The position numbers and the translations under genes were made by a program. A DNA stretch of 64,000 nt from assembly GCF_002970935.1 (NCBI RefSeq), contig NZ_CP027194.1:1426001-1490000 (forward strand). Reading direction: 5' to 3'. This document shows, one piece after another, positions 18,056 through 26,410 of this stretch. The number at the start of each line of letters is the position of its first letter. Position 1 is the first letter of the stretch. Origin of the DNA: Lactobacillus sp. CBA3606 (GTDB taxonomy: Bacteria; Bacillota; Bacilli; Lactobacillales; Lactobacillaceae). The notes beneath the pieces are model-generated. The model worked only from the letters and a program-made list of their open reading frames with translations. It made no database searches and was not told the origin of the DNA.

Positions 18056-18400
18056 TCACTGTTCCGCCTCTTCGGCATGGGCTGCGACCTGCTGAAAAAT
18101 ACTAATAATATGTTTATCGGCTAACTGATAGTGGACATTCCGACCATTGCGGGTCCCAACCACCAACTTTAATTGGCGCAAAACGGACAGTTGATGCGAA
18201 ATATTGGATTGCGTTAATTGTAACCCGGTCGCTAACTCCCCCACGCTTAGACTAGACACGCCCAGCGCATACAGAATACGAGCTCGGGTTGGGTCGCCCA
18301 AAGCCTTAAAAATAGCCGTAATACGCGCGAGTTCATCGGTTTGAGGAATCAATTGATTTAATTTTGTCACCAGTACATCATGCGTTAATTCTGAATCCAT
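18056..18400 (-). CDS. ArsR/SmtB-family metal-sensing repressor (CzrA-like)
   Basis: 114 residues from ATG 18400, chosen for the GGGAG five bases upstream; longer in-frame starts overlap the operator. Winged helix-turn-helix with 'ALGDPTRARILYAL' and recognition helix 'LTQSNISHQLSVLRQLKLV'. The C-terminal helix ends 'DKHIISIFQQVAAHAEEAEQ', a D..H...H..E pattern matching the alpha-5 zinc site of CzrA/SmtB. Divergent from the CDF exporter, so it most likely represses that gene until zinc or a similar metal accumulates. Confidence 0.88.
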   Translation of the reverse strand: MDSELTHDVLVTKLNQLIPQTDELARITAIFKALGDPTRARILYALGVSSLSVGELATGLQLTQSNISHQLSVLRQLKLVVGTRNGRNVHYQLADKHIISIFQQVAAHAEEAEQ

Positions 18401-18450
18401 AGGCACTCCCATTTTCTGATTGTTCTCGACATGTAATGGTGTTACAATAC

Positions 18451-18487
18451 ACATGAACAGTCATTCATATGTATATTCATTCATGTT
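18451..18487. promoter_or_regulatory. ArsR-type operator between repressor and CDF genes
   Basis: TGAA-N6-TTCA imperfect palindrome at 18454-18467, followed by further ATTCAT repeats to 18485. It resembles the 12-2-12 sites of SmtB/CzrA. The position between divergent genes fits repression of both. Confidence 0.55.
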
Positions 18488-18537
18488 TAATTATAGCAAT
18501 TCAACTTTCAAATTCAACTAAGTAGGTGTTTTTTATC

Positions 18538-19425
18538 ATGACCCATACTCATCAAGTCCAACAACAAACCAATGCCTTCAAAATTGGGATTAGCTTAAAT
18601 GCCATTTTCATTGTGCTAGAAGCCAGTTATGGCTTTTCAAGTGGTTCCTTGGCTCTCGTGGCGGATGCTGGCCATAACCTAAGCGACGTTTTAGGCTTAC
18701 TTATCTCTTGGTTAGCCCTCTGGCTCGGTCAAAAAAGTGCGAACGCGAAGTATACGTACGGTTACAAGAGTTCGTCAATTCTAGCCGCACTATTTAACGC
18801 CGTCTTTCTATTAGTCGCAATTGGCGGTATTTCAGTAGAAGCCATTCAGCGCCTCAGCAATCCCGGACCAGTGGCTGAATGGGATGTGATTATCGTGGCG
18901 GCGATTGGGATTGTCGTCAATGGTTTTACGGCCTTACTCTTTATGAAAGGCCAGCAGCATGACTTAAATATCAAAGGCGCCTTTTTACACATGGCAGCGG
19001 ATGCCGGCGTATCACTTGGTGTGGTACTTGCTGGTTTTGTCATCTTGATGACTGGCTGGTATTGGCTCGACCCCGTAATTTCACTCTTAATCGCCCTTGT
19101 CATTTTAATCGGCACCTGGGGGTTATTGCGTGATGCCATGGCTTACTCTTTAGAAGCGGTCCCTAATAATATCGACCAAGCTGCCATTTATACGTATTTG
19201 ATGGCTCAGCCAAGTGTTCGTCAAGTGCATGATCTCCACATCTGGGGCATGAGCACGACGGAAACCGCAATGACCGTCCACCTTTGCCGAGCTACCTTAG
19301 CGGACAATAATGCTTTTCTTGAACAACTGAACAAAGAACTCAGTGACCAGTTCCCGCTAACGCACATTACCATTCAAATTGAATTAGGTAAAGTCGATTA
19401 TGAAACCACTGATAGTTCCATTTAG
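18538..19425 (+). CDS. czcD: Cation diffusion facilitator (zinc/cobalt/cadmium efflux), CzcD-like
   Basis: 295 residues. Six spans and a C-terminal cytoplasmic domain. Metal site residues are visible as 'ADAGHNLSDVLG' in span 2 (H..xD) and 'HMAADAGVSLG' in span 5. The His-containing N-terminus (MTHTHQ) is typical. Exports divalent metal in exchange for protons. ATG 18538 is chosen; the upstream GTG at 18526 is part of the AAGTAGGTG ribosome site. Likely controlled by the divergent ArsR gene. Confidence 0.92.
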   Translation: MTHTHQVQQQTNAFKIGISLNAIFIVLEASYGFSSGSLALVADAGHNLSDVLGLLISWLALWLGQKSANAKYTYGYKSSSILAALFNAVFLLVAIGGISVEAIQRLSNPGPVAEWDVIIVAAIGIVVNGFTALLFMKGQQHDLNIKGAFLHMAADAGVSLGVVLAGFVILMTGWYWLDPVISLLIALVILIGTWGLLRDAMAYSLEAVPNNIDQAAIYTYLMAQPSVRQVHDLHIWGMSTTETAMTVHLCRATLADNNAFLEQLNKELSDQFPLTHITIQIELGKVDYETTDSSI

Positions 19426-19440
19426 CCTCAAACACAACGA

Positions 19441-19488
19441 AAAAATCACTGCAAGAATTAAGTTATAAATTCTTGCAGTGATTTTTTT
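19441..19488. terminator. Terminator, CAAGAATT family
   Basis: AAAAATCACTGCAAGAATT pairs with AATTCTTGCAGTGATTTTT; loop AAGTTATA-type. Lies between czcD and the Tag-like gene. Confidence 0.9.
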
Positions 19489-19511
19489 GTCATCATTAAG
19501 CTACACATACT

Positions 19512-20039
19512 TTAGTCAACTTGAATAATCCCCGCCGCCAACAGAAACATTTGTGTCACCACCGGACCGACAAAGGTAAAATCATGCCGATGCAAGTCAG
19601 CGGCAACGCGGGTCCCTAATGCCGACTGGGTTGGTAACTCATTATCCGGTGCCGGCATGTGGAACGGCGCCTGCGCCACAAAAGCCCATAGATACGCCTC
19701 AAAGCTCCCATATTGCTGTTGGATTTTGACAATAGCTTGCGCATCCTGAATAATTGCATGCAACTTACGGCCATTACGCATGACGTTAGGCGCTTGTAAT
19801 AACCGCTCTAAGTCGAAGTCATCATAGCCCGCCACCACCTCGACCTGCAGACCGGCCATCTGTTGGCGTAAAACCGGTAACTGACTGGCAGCCGCTTGCC
19901 AACTCAACCCCACTTGAAGAATACCAACAATCAGTAATTCAAATAACACATGGTCGTCATGCGTTGGCGTTCCAAAATACTGGTGATAATCGTCGACACC
20001 CGTCGCTGAGAAATCATTGAAATCATCACTTGCAATCAT
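19512..20039 (-). CDS. tag: Divergent DNA-3-methyladenine glycosylase I-like protein
   Basis: 175 residues. The Tag fold is recognisable from 'YHQYFGTPTHDDHVLFELL', 'QVGLSW' with the conserved Trp, 'NVMRNGRKLHAIIQDAQAIVKIQ' and 'FTFVGPVVTQMFLLAAGIIQ'. However, the Glu just before the conserved Trp segment in E. coli Tag (LEGQQAGLSW) is Gly here, and both the N-terminal Cys and the C-terminal H-x3-C zinc ligands are absent. Base-excision activity is therefore uncertain. Its ATG overlaps the folP stop by four bases, so it is the last gene of the folate operon. Confidence 0.75.
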   Translation of the reverse strand: MIASDDFNDFSATGVDDYHQYFGTPTHDDHVLFELLIVGILQVGLSWQAAASQLPVLRQQMAGLQVEVVAGYDDFDLERLLQAPNVMRNGRKLHAIIQDAQAIVKIQQQYGSFEAYLWAFVAQAPFHMPAPDNELPTQSALGTRVAADLHRHDFTFVGPVVTQMFLLAAGIIQVD

Positions 20040-21184
20040 TCATCAGCATTTAACCAGTAACCATTTTCAATTCGATCAAGTAACGTGACCATTTGTCGTG
20101 TTTCAGCCACATCGTGAACGCGTAAAATTCGCCCACCTTTTAGAGCCATCAGCGCTTCGGTCACCAAAGTCATCGGTAACCGATCTTCTTTTTTCAGACC
20201 TAATAAAGCCCCTAAATAGCCTTTTCGTGACACAGCAACCATCATCGGCCGCCGCAGGTAGTTAAATTCGTCAAGGTTCCGCATCATCACATAGTCTTGT
20301 TCACCATGTGCGACCTTAGCGTAACCAATTCCTTGATCTAAGGCAATCCGCTCTAAATCAATCCCCGCCTGCGTTAAATCAGCCAAGTTCTGTTCAAAGA
20401 ATTGCCGCATTTTCCCAGTTAAATCCGTGTAAGATTGGGACCGATTACTATGCATGGTTAAAAGTCCCACCCGACTATCGGCCATCAAAGCGACTTTCCG
20501 CGGATCATCCGTGAAAGCATCAACATCATTAATAATACTAATGCCTTCAGTCAAAACAGCCTGCATGACTGGATACTTATACGTATCGATCGCTAACACG
20601 GCCGTTGGAAATTGTTGTTTAATCGCACGAATATACGGTAAGGTCCGGTCCAATTCAACTGCTGGCGTCACGGCTTTAAATCCCGGGCGCGTCGTCTGAC
20701 CATTCACTTCAATCACATCGGCGCCAGCCTGGAGCATTGCTTCCACATGCTTCAATACGGCCGTCATCGTTTCATACCGGCCACCATCATAAAAAGAATC
20801 TGGTGTAATATTCATAATACCGTAAAGCATCGGCCGCTTGGTCAAATTAAAACGACGGTCACCGACTTGCCAATAAATATCATATTGTTTCATAATTTGC
20901 GTCAATTGAACTTGAACCAAAGCCTGTTGTTGGAACACTAACGGCCATTGTTGGGTAAGTTGTCGACCAGCAGCTTGACTAAGTAAGACCGTTAAGTGTT
21001 CTGGTCCGGCTTGCACCACCCCGTCTAACTGCTGACAAAGTGCCGTTAACTTGACCTGTTGTTCCCGCTCGTAGCCCCCGAATTGTAGTACGAGTTGCTG
21101 TTGACGTTGCACTTGCGCATTGAGGGCCTGGCTAGCAAAATCAGGCTTAGGCGCAAAAGAACTGGTTATATCTTGAACAAACAT
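20036..21184 (-). CDS. folP: Dihydropteroate synthase with N-terminal extension
   Basis: 382 residues, about 100 more than the usual 270-280. The catalytic TIM barrel starts near residue 120 with 'YGIMNITPDSFYDGGRY', then 'GADVIEVNGQTTRPGF', 'AIDTYKYPVMQAVL', 'IINDVDAF' and ends 'ILRVHDVAETRQMV'. It joins DHPPP and p-aminobenzoate. The DIGGESTRPG loop of typical enzymes is changed to IEVNGQTTRPG. The N-terminal 110 residues are Gln-rich with no motif I recognise. The ATG directly follows the stop of the HAM1-like gene. Confidence 0.93.
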   Translation of the reverse strand: MFVQDITSSFAPKPDFASQALNAQVQRQQQLVLQFGGYEREQQVKLTALCQQLDGVVQAGPEHLTVLLSQAAGRQLTQQWPLVFQQQALVQVQLTQIMKQYDIYWQVGDRRFNLTKRPMLYGIMNITPDSFYDGGRYETMTAVLKHVEAMLQAGADVIEVNGQTTRPGFKAVTPAVELDRTLPYIRAIKQQFPTAVLAIDTYKYPVMQAVLTEGISIINDVDAFTDDPRKVALMADSRVGLLTMHSNRSQSYTDLTGKMRQFFEQNLADLTQAGIDLERIALDQGIGYAKVAHGEQDYVMMRNLDEFNYLRRPMMVAVSRKGYLGALLGLKKEDRLPMTLVTEALMALKGGRILRVHDVAETRQMVTLLDRIENGYWLNADE

Positions 21185-21796
21185 TTATAACACCGATCCT
21201 TTCATTTTCGATAGTTGCTGACTTAATTGTCGGGCGGCTTGACCACGATGTGTACGCGGTAATCGCCAAACAGCTGGTAATTCAGCGAGCGTCCGGCCAG
21301 TCGTTGGTAACCAAAAGATGCGGTCAAAGCCACCGGAATATTGACCAGCTGGCGTTGTTGCAATATACCCGTTAATTGTCGCTTGCACCGTTAATAAACG
21401 GCCATCCGGCCAAGCTGCTGCTAGCGTGGCTCGGAGTGTGGCTTGTCGATCAACACCCGTAACCGACTGCAAAGCCGTTAAAATGGCTTGATTACGGGCC
21501 ATGCCACTCATTTCAACACCTAAATCACGAGCTGTGGTGACCCCTAAGGTTGTCGGTAATGCTGGAATTTCAATCCCGCTGTCATCCGCAATCACTGGCC
21601 GTTGTAGCTGTTGCGCGGCAAATTGCGCCTTAGTTACTGCATTCTGCACATAACTCGTAGTTGTTTCACTTGGAAAGCTTAGCTTAGCGGTTTGCGTCAA
21701 ATACGATACTGCAGCAATGCCGTAATAGGCTAAACATAGTTGTAAATCATGGCTCTTAGCTCGATTATTGGACCCAATCAACCAGAGTTTAGTCAT
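21185..21796 (-). CDS. HAM1/RdgB-family nucleoside triphosphate pyrophosphatase in the folate operon
   Basis: 203 residues. Family motifs: 'IGSNNRAKSHDLQ' at the start (canonical SxNxxK), 'VIADDSGIEIPAL', 'SGGFDRIFWLP' (canonical GFGYDPIF) and 'THRGQAARQL' (SHRxxA). Members hydrolyse XTP/ITP to monophosphates. Here the gene overlaps folC by eight bases and abuts folP, so it may instead (or also) remove pyrophosphate from dihydroneopterin triphosphate, the step for which no other enzyme is encoded in this operon. That role is inference. Confidence 0.85.
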   Translation of the reverse strand: MTKLWLIGSNNRAKSHDLQLCLAYYGIAAVSYLTQTAKLSFPSETTTSYVQNAVTKAQFAAQQLQRPVIADDSGIEIPALPTTLGVTTARDLGVEMSGMARNQAILTALQSVTGVDRQATLRATLAAAWPDGRLLTVQATINGYIATTPAGQYSGGFDRIFWLPTTGRTLAELPAVWRLPRTHRGQAARQLSQQLSKMKGSVL

Positions 21797-23123
21797 TAGC
21801 TAACCCCGGCCAACCCGCTTGTTGGAGTTCGCGCATCACATAAAACGAGCCCGCAATAATGATAGCACTATCATCAGTTCCCCGTTGCTGTGCCAGTGTT
21901 ATAGCTGCTTGAATGTCAGTGGCAACTAAAACTTCGGCTTGGGGGTTAAGGGCCTTAGCCGCTTGGGCCAATTCAGTGGCTGGTAAGGCGCGCTTCGGAT
22001 TAGCAGGCGTATTAGTAATCACCAACGCTGCCGCTGGTAAAACTGCTACTAACATCTCAGCATAAGCCTTGTCCCGTAAGACGCCTAGCACCCAAATTAA
22101 CTGCTTAGCTGGGAGTAGCTGGCGAACGCTCCTCACCAAGGCGCGCATGCCATCAGGATTATGTGCACCATCCGCCAACATTAACGGGTCAGCTTGTAAT
22201 AACGTTAAGCGCCCAGGTAACCGAACTTGCCGTAACCCTTGCCGAACAGCTGTATCACTAATCGGTACCATTTGTCGCCGTAAAACGGCGATGGCCGTTA
22301 ACACGAGTCCTAGATTCTGAACCTGATAAGCGCCAATTAGCCCCAATTTTAGTTGTGACCATTGGAACAAGTCACTTGTCGCATCCACAATCGTGCCCTG
22401 AATGGTAACTCGTTGGTTCGTCATCACTAGGTGGTTAGCGGTAATTAAAGGCACTGACTGGGCCGTTGCCTGCGCTTGCAAGACCGCTTTGGCAGCTGGA
22501 TTTTGATCCGCCAATGTCACCACGGTGGTCTGCGGTTTAATAATTTGAGCCTTATTTTTAGCAATCGCTGTAATTGTCGACCCTAAAATCTGCATGTGAT
22601 CAAGCGCAATTTTGGTAAAAACCGTTAATTGCGGTGCCGACAACGCATTGGTGGCATCATACTGGCCGCCTAAGCCAGCTTCCACAATGGCCCATTGGAC
22701 CTTTTGTTGTCGAAACCAGACCATCCCAATCAAAAAATACCATTCAAAAATTGAGATATCAGCTGGAACTAGTCCCAACTGGGTTAACGTCGGCACAATG
22801 GCTTGATAAGTCGTGACAAAGGCGGCCTGACTAATCCACTGGCCATTGAGCTGTAACTGCTCCCGCTCATCATTAATCGCTGGACTACTGAAGCGGCCCA
22901 CCCGATAACCTTGTGCTTGTAAAATTTGGGCTAACATCGCCCCCGTCGACCCCTTACCATTGGTACCGGCTAAATGGATCACGTGTAACTCACGATCAGG
23001 ATGTCCGAGCGCTTGCATAATCCGTCGTAGTAACGGGACCCGATCTGTTTCAGTCACTAGCATGGCTTGATTTAAATGGGCCACTAAGGTCGCATAGCGC
23101 TGTTCCATTGTCATTGCCGTCAT
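21789..23123 (-). CDS. folC: Folylpolyglutamate/dihydrofolate synthase
   Basis: 444 residues, full length Mur-ligase-like enzyme. ATP loop 'HLAGTNGKGSTGAML' near residue 50, 'GRFSSPAINDEREQ', 'AIVEAGLGGQYDATNA', and the second-domain 'LADGAHNPDGMRALV' are all in place. Adds glutamate to dihydropteroate or folates. Ribosome site AGGTGAT four bases before the ATG. Part of the folate operon, between folE and the HAM1-like gene. Confidence 0.95.
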   Translation of the reverse strand: MTAMTMEQRYATLVAHLNQAMLVTETDRVPLLRRIMQALGHPDRELHVIHLAGTNGKGSTGAMLAQILQAQGYRVGRFSSPAINDEREQLQLNGQWISQAAFVTTYQAIVPTLTQLGLVPADISIFEWYFLIGMVWFRQQKVQWAIVEAGLGGQYDATNALSAPQLTVFTKIALDHMQILGSTITAIAKNKAQIIKPQTTVVTLADQNPAAKAVLQAQATAQSVPLITANHLVMTNQRVTIQGTIVDATSDLFQWSQLKLGLIGAYQVQNLGLVLTAIAVLRRQMVPISDTAVRQGLRQVRLPGRLTLLQADPLMLADGAHNPDGMRALVRSVRQLLPAKQLIWVLGVLRDKAYAEMLVAVLPAAALVITNTPANPKRALPATELAQAAKALNPQAEVLVATDIQAAITLAQQRGTDDSAIIIAGSFYVMRELQQAGWPGLAND

Positions 23124-23135
23124 TTTATCACCTGC

Positions 23136-23714
23136 TTAATTGGCAATCCGTTGTAAAAATTCATGTTTTAAATCTAAATTTTCACGAAACTGCCCACTAT
23201 AGTAGCTACTTTCAGTCTGAACACCGGGTTTGCTGACGCCCCGCATTTCCATGCACATATGACGGGCCGAAATCGAAATCGCAATTCCCGCTGGCTTTAA
23301 AATACGCTGTAACTCTTTGGCAATCGTGACCGTCAATCGTTCTTGCACATTCGGCTGTTGACTACAATAATCAATCAATCGTGGAATTTTACTTAACCCA
23401 ATAACTTGCTGATTTTGAGGCACATAGGCCACTTGAACCGTCCCAAAAAATGGCAATAAATGATGTTCACACATTGAATAGAATGGAATATCTTTTAAAA
23501 GGACCATTTCGGTGGGGTCCGTCACGTGAAATAACTTGTAATTATCGAATTCAGGTGCTGTTTTAGTTGCAAAGACTTCGGCGTACATCCGCGCAACTCG
23601 ATCGGGGGTCTCAACTAATCCGGGCCGATCAGGATTTTCGCCGACTGCCGTTAAAATTTCACGGACCGCCTGGCGAATTTTAGCTTGCTTCGTTTCATCA
23701 ATCATCTTGTTCAC
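23136..23714 (-). CDS. folE: GTP cyclohydrolase I
   Basis: 192 residues. Opens GTP to form dihydroneopterin triphosphate, the first pterin step. Zinc and active-site motifs are visible: 'YSMCEHHLLPFFG' (Cys and His ligands), 'QERLTVTIAKEL' and 'SISARHMCMEMRG' with the second Cys. Starts at GTG 23714 or at ATG 23705; both overlap the end of folK. Confidence 0.96.
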   Translation of the reverse strand: MNKMIDETKQAKIRQAVREILTAVGENPDRPGLVETPDRVARMYAEVFATKTAPEFDNYKLFHVTDPTEMVLLKDIPFYSMCEHHLLPFFGTVQVAYVPQNQQVIGLSKIPRLIDYCSQQPNVQERLTVTIAKELQRILKPAGIAISISARHMCMEMRGVSKPGVQTESSYYSGQFRENLDLKHEFLQRIAN

Positions 23715-24207
23715 TCACATTTCCTACATTTTTTATCCAACTTGTATCTGTATTTGCCGCAATCAGCCGTTGTACTTGTGGGCCCACCCAAGGATCTGCC
23801 GCAGCAATCTCGGCAATTGGTAATAACACAAAATTACGTTCCGCCGCATGCGCATGCGGAATCGTCAAGGTAGCCGTTTGTAATTGCCGGGTTCCCCAAA
23901 AAATAATATCTAAATCAATTGTCCGCGGGCCCCAATGAATCAAGCGTTCACGATGCAAACTTTGTTCAATCACATGTAACTGTGCCAGTAATTGCTCGGG
24001 GGTGGCGGTCGTCGTCAAGGCAACGGCCACATTATAAAAATTCGCTTGGTCGCGGTTCCCCCACGGCTCAGTTTCGTACCAATTAGAGACTGCTCGCACG
24101 GTCACCGTTGGGAGCGCCCGTAATTGAGCAATCGCTTGCTTAATATTAGCGACCCGTGGGTGAATATTCGCCCCAACACTCAGGTACACCCGTTCTTCAG
24201 CTGGCAT
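23698..24207 (-). CDS. folK: 2-amino-4-hydroxy-6-hydroxymethyldihydropteridine pyrophosphokinase
   Basis: 169 residues from ATG 24207, selected because it follows AGGTGGAAGGTG; the frame is open further upstream but that overlaps folB. Motifs: 'VYLSVGANIHPRVANI', 'SNWYETEPWGN', 'ERLIHWGPRTIDLDIIFWG' with the metal-binding D-x-D, and 'IPHAHAAERNFVLLPIAEIA'. Transfers pyrophosphate from ATP to the pterin for FolP. Overlaps folB by 11 bases. Confidence 0.95.
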   Translation of the reverse strand: MPAEERVYLSVGANIHPRVANIKQAIAQLRALPTVTVRAVSNWYETEPWGNRDQANFYNVAVALTTTATPEQLLAQLHVIEQSLHRERLIHWGPRTIDLDIIFWGTRQLQTATLTIPHAHAAERNFVLLPIAEIAAADPWVGPQVQRLIAANTDTSWIKNVGNVSEQDD

Positions 24208-24565
24208 GTGGTGCACCTTCCACCTCAATCTCAACGTCATCAAAAATTCCAGGCATTGGAACACTGTATTTACGAATCTTTAAATTAATCAGTGTGACCG
24301 TCGGAAACTGCGTTAATAGCGTTTGTAATAACTGATTAGCAAGTGACTCAATCAATTTATAAGAATGGGTCGTCACGAACTCATCAGCGGCAGCCCGAAC
24401 TTCTGCATAGTTGATGGTTTCATGCACATCATCATGTTGAACTTTCGTTTCAATTGGATACTTAATGGCAATATCTAACGCCAATTGTTGCCCATTACGA
24501 CGTTCTTCTGGTAAAACCCCATTAAACGTATGGACCCGTAAATTATTAATTCGAATTATTCCCAT
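24197..24565 (-). CDS. folB: Dihydroneopterin aldolase
   Basis: 122 residues. 'INNLRVHTFNGVLPEERRNGQ' with the catalytic 'GVLPEE' region, 'TINYAEVRAAADEFV' and 'LIESLANQLLQTLL' are FolB hallmarks; a Lys near residue 97 in 'NLKIRKYSVP' is in the expected place. First gene of the folate operon. ATG 24565 follows AGAGGGAT; the preceding TTG is not needed. A -10 like TATGATTAT is at about 24592-24606 on the minus strand. I saw no tetrahydrofolate riboswitch in the short leader. Confidence 0.94.
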   Translation of the reverse strand: MGIIRINNLRVHTFNGVLPEERRNGQQLALDIAIKYPIETKVQHDDVHETINYAEVRAAADEFVTTHSYKLIESLANQLLQTLLTQFPTVTLINLKIRKYSVPMPGIFDDVEIEVEGAPHAS

Positions 24566-24676
24566 CAAAATCCCTCTTATGCTATTTTTTAACTATAATC
24601 ATAGCATGAAGCCCTCCTAAGTGATAGTAATCCGACAAATATCCCTTTGATTGGGCCCAAATGTTTGGAATTAACC

Positions 24677-24709
24677 TAAAAAAAAGGAGCTTCAGGTTGC
24701 CCCGAGCTC
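24677..24709 (-). terminator. Terminator of cvpA
   Basis: On the minus strand GAGCT and AGCTC close a loop with an inner GGGGCAACCT segment; eight T follow. Confidence 0.7.
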
Positions 24710-24725
24710 TAGTCCGTTCAATAAA

Positions 24726-25247
24726 TTAGGAATCCGTTTCAAATTTAAAAAGTTGACTTAAATATTGACTCGTTAAACCAGGCGTTTGTTTGACAATAAA
24801 CGTGGCGACTGGCGACTGTGTCATCTGCGTTTGAATAAAAGTCGTATTAAATAGGTTCGCCAAGGACAACCCGATAAAAATGACCAGATATGAAATCACA
24901 AATGCCACGACTCCACCTGCTAGGCTATTGACTTGCTTAATTACTGGTAACCACGTGATACTCCGCGAAAGCCGTGCTAACATCCGAATCACCGCCCAGC
25001 CAATAGACGTTAAGATGAAGAACGCAATCAAGTTAATGACTAAGAGACTAATGGCACTAGGATCTAATAAATGTAAGTTAGTCAGTAAGTTACTAATAAC
25101 GGTGCCAAATGGTTGATAGAGCAAACGAGCAAAAATCAACACAACAATCGTGCCAACTAAGTGAAGCATTTCAATTACAAAACCGCGGTGAAAGCCACGC
25201 ATAACTGCAGTTACTAACCACAATATAATAATAATCGTAAAAATCAT
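24726..25247 (-). CDS. CvpA-family membrane protein
   Basis: 173 residues. Four predicted spans with the family pattern 'RGFHRGFVIEMLHLVGTIV' early and 'WLPVIKQVNSLAGGVVAF' before the third span. E. coli CvpA is needed for colicin V production and for envelope-stress tolerance; in Firmicutes the role is unclear. Stands alone between the folate operon and the zinc lipoprotein, with its own terminator. Confidence 0.85.
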   Translation of the reverse strand: MIFTIIIILWLVTAVMRGFHRGFVIEMLHLVGTIVVLIFARLLYQPFGTVISNLLTNLHLLDPSAISLLVINLIAFFILTSIGWAVIRMLARLSRSITWLPVIKQVNSLAGGVVAFVISYLVIFIGLSLANLFNTTFIQTQMTQSPVATFIVKQTPGLTSQYLSQLFKFETDS

Positions 25248-25340
25248 CGAGTTTCCCCCTTTAGTGTCATATCAGTAGTTTAGCAGGTCTAGCCCTTTGA
25301 TGATAGTTATCCGCAGAAAAGTTAAGCTTTCTTTAGGGAC

Positions 25341-25391
25341 TTGACTTACGAGCAAATTTTGGTTAAAGTTAAACAGTAATAATTACTATTT
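25341..25391 (+). promoter_or_regulatory. Zur-box promoter of the zinc-binding lipoprotein gene
   Basis: TTGACT (25341-25346), 17 bases, TAAAGT -10. The palindrome AGTAAT-A-ATTACT flanked by AAAC/TATTT (25371-25391) closely matches the Bacillus Zur consensus (cGTAATnATTACg) and covers the transcription start. Repression in zinc excess is the expected outcome. Confidence 0.65.
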
Positions 25392-25410
25392 AAAAGAACG
25401 GAGTAGTGGC

Positions 25411-26319
25411 ATGCCTTTCAAAAAAATATGGGTCGGTTTAGCATTACTTATCGGATTTAGTAGTCTACTGGCCGGTTGTCAAAATAAGACCAGCTCGCAA
25501 ACAACGACTAATGGCAAGATTAAAATCATTGCTAGCCTAGACTTCTATGGTCAAACTGCTAAAAAAGTTGCGGGTAAATATGGGGACGTTACAGCCGTCA
25601 TTAATCGGCCCAGCGTTGACCCTCACGACTTTGAACCTACTGTCCAAACTGCTAAAGTCGCCAGTAGTGCAGAATTACTCATCTACAATGGCCTAGGTTA
25701 TGATGATTGGATGACTAAGCTCATCACTAATAAAGCCGCTAACGCCAAGGTCATTCAAGTTGGGACGACCGTTGCCGGCCAAAAAAACGGCGCCAATGAA
25801 CATGTTTGGTATGATCCAACGACCATGCCAAAGTTAGCTACTGAAATTGCCCAGCAATTGGGTCGATTACAGCCAGCCCATAAAACGTATTTTTTAAAGC
25901 AGGCTAAGCAATATCAGGCAAGTTTAAAACCCTTAACGGCCGCCGTTAACCAACTCAAGCAAGGTGCCAAGGGCCAAAATGTTGCTGTCAGTGAGCCCGT
26001 CTTTGATTATTCATTAAAAGCCATGGGCTACCATATCAGCAATCGTCATTTTGCATTGGCCATTGAGGAAGGTTCTGATCCGTCACCAAAAGATATTAAG
26101 CAAATGCAAACGGCGATTAAACAACACAAAATTGCGTTCTTTGTTGAAAACACGCAAACGGATAGTAATATCGTGGATAATATGGTTAAATTAGCTAAAA
26201 AATCCGGAGTGCCCGTCTTAAAAGTCACTGAAACTTTACCCGCCAATCAAACTTATCAGCAATGGATGCTATCACAATATCAACAATTAGCAAAGATTCA
26301 AGCTACCACTACTAATTAA
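25411..26319 (+). CDS. Zinc ABC transporter substrate-binding lipoprotein (ZnuA/AdcA/TroA family)
   Basis: 302 residues. Lipobox LLAGC near residue 22 gives a membrane-anchored lipoprotein. The cluster A-I fold is indicated by 'IIASLDFYGQTAKKV', metal ligand His in 'DPHDFEPTVQ' (near residue 72), 'EHVWYDPTTMP' and 'IAFFVENTQTDS'. The His-rich loop typical of zinc ZnuA is absent. No permease or ATPase gene adjoins it, so it must feed a transporter encoded elsewhere. The Zur-like box upstream supports zinc. Confidence 0.88.
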   Translation: MPFKKIWVGLALLIGFSSLLAGCQNKTSSQTTTNGKIKIIASLDFYGQTAKKVAGKYGDVTAVINRPSVDPHDFEPTVQTAKVASSAELLIYNGLGYDDWMTKLITNKAANAKVIQVGTTVAGQKNGANEHVWYDPTTMPKLATEIAQQLGRLQPAHKTYFLKQAKQYQASLKPLTAAVNQLKQGAKGQNVAVSEPVFDYSLKAMGYHISNRHFALAIEEGSDPSPKDIKQMQTAIKQHKIAFFVENTQTDSNIVDNMVKLAKKSGVPVLKVTETLPANQTYQQWMLSQYQQLAKIQATTTN

Positions 26320-26352
26320 GTACCAGGCAGCGGAACAAACTACCTTTTGATG

Positions 26353-26406
26353 CTAAATAGCCACTTCAAGAATTTTGTGAATTCTTGAAGTGGCTATTTT
26401 ATTTTT
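26353..26406. terminator. Bidirectional terminator, CAAGAATT family
   Basis: AAATAGCCACTTCAAGAATT pairs with AATTCTTGAAGTGGCTATTT; T-rich beyond. Between the zinc lipoprotein and MFS genes. Confidence 0.9.
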
Positions 26407-26410
26407 TCGT

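Noticed and set aside
24566-24676. Tetrahydrofolate riboswitch before folB
   Set aside because: No matching core; the leader is only about 50 bases.
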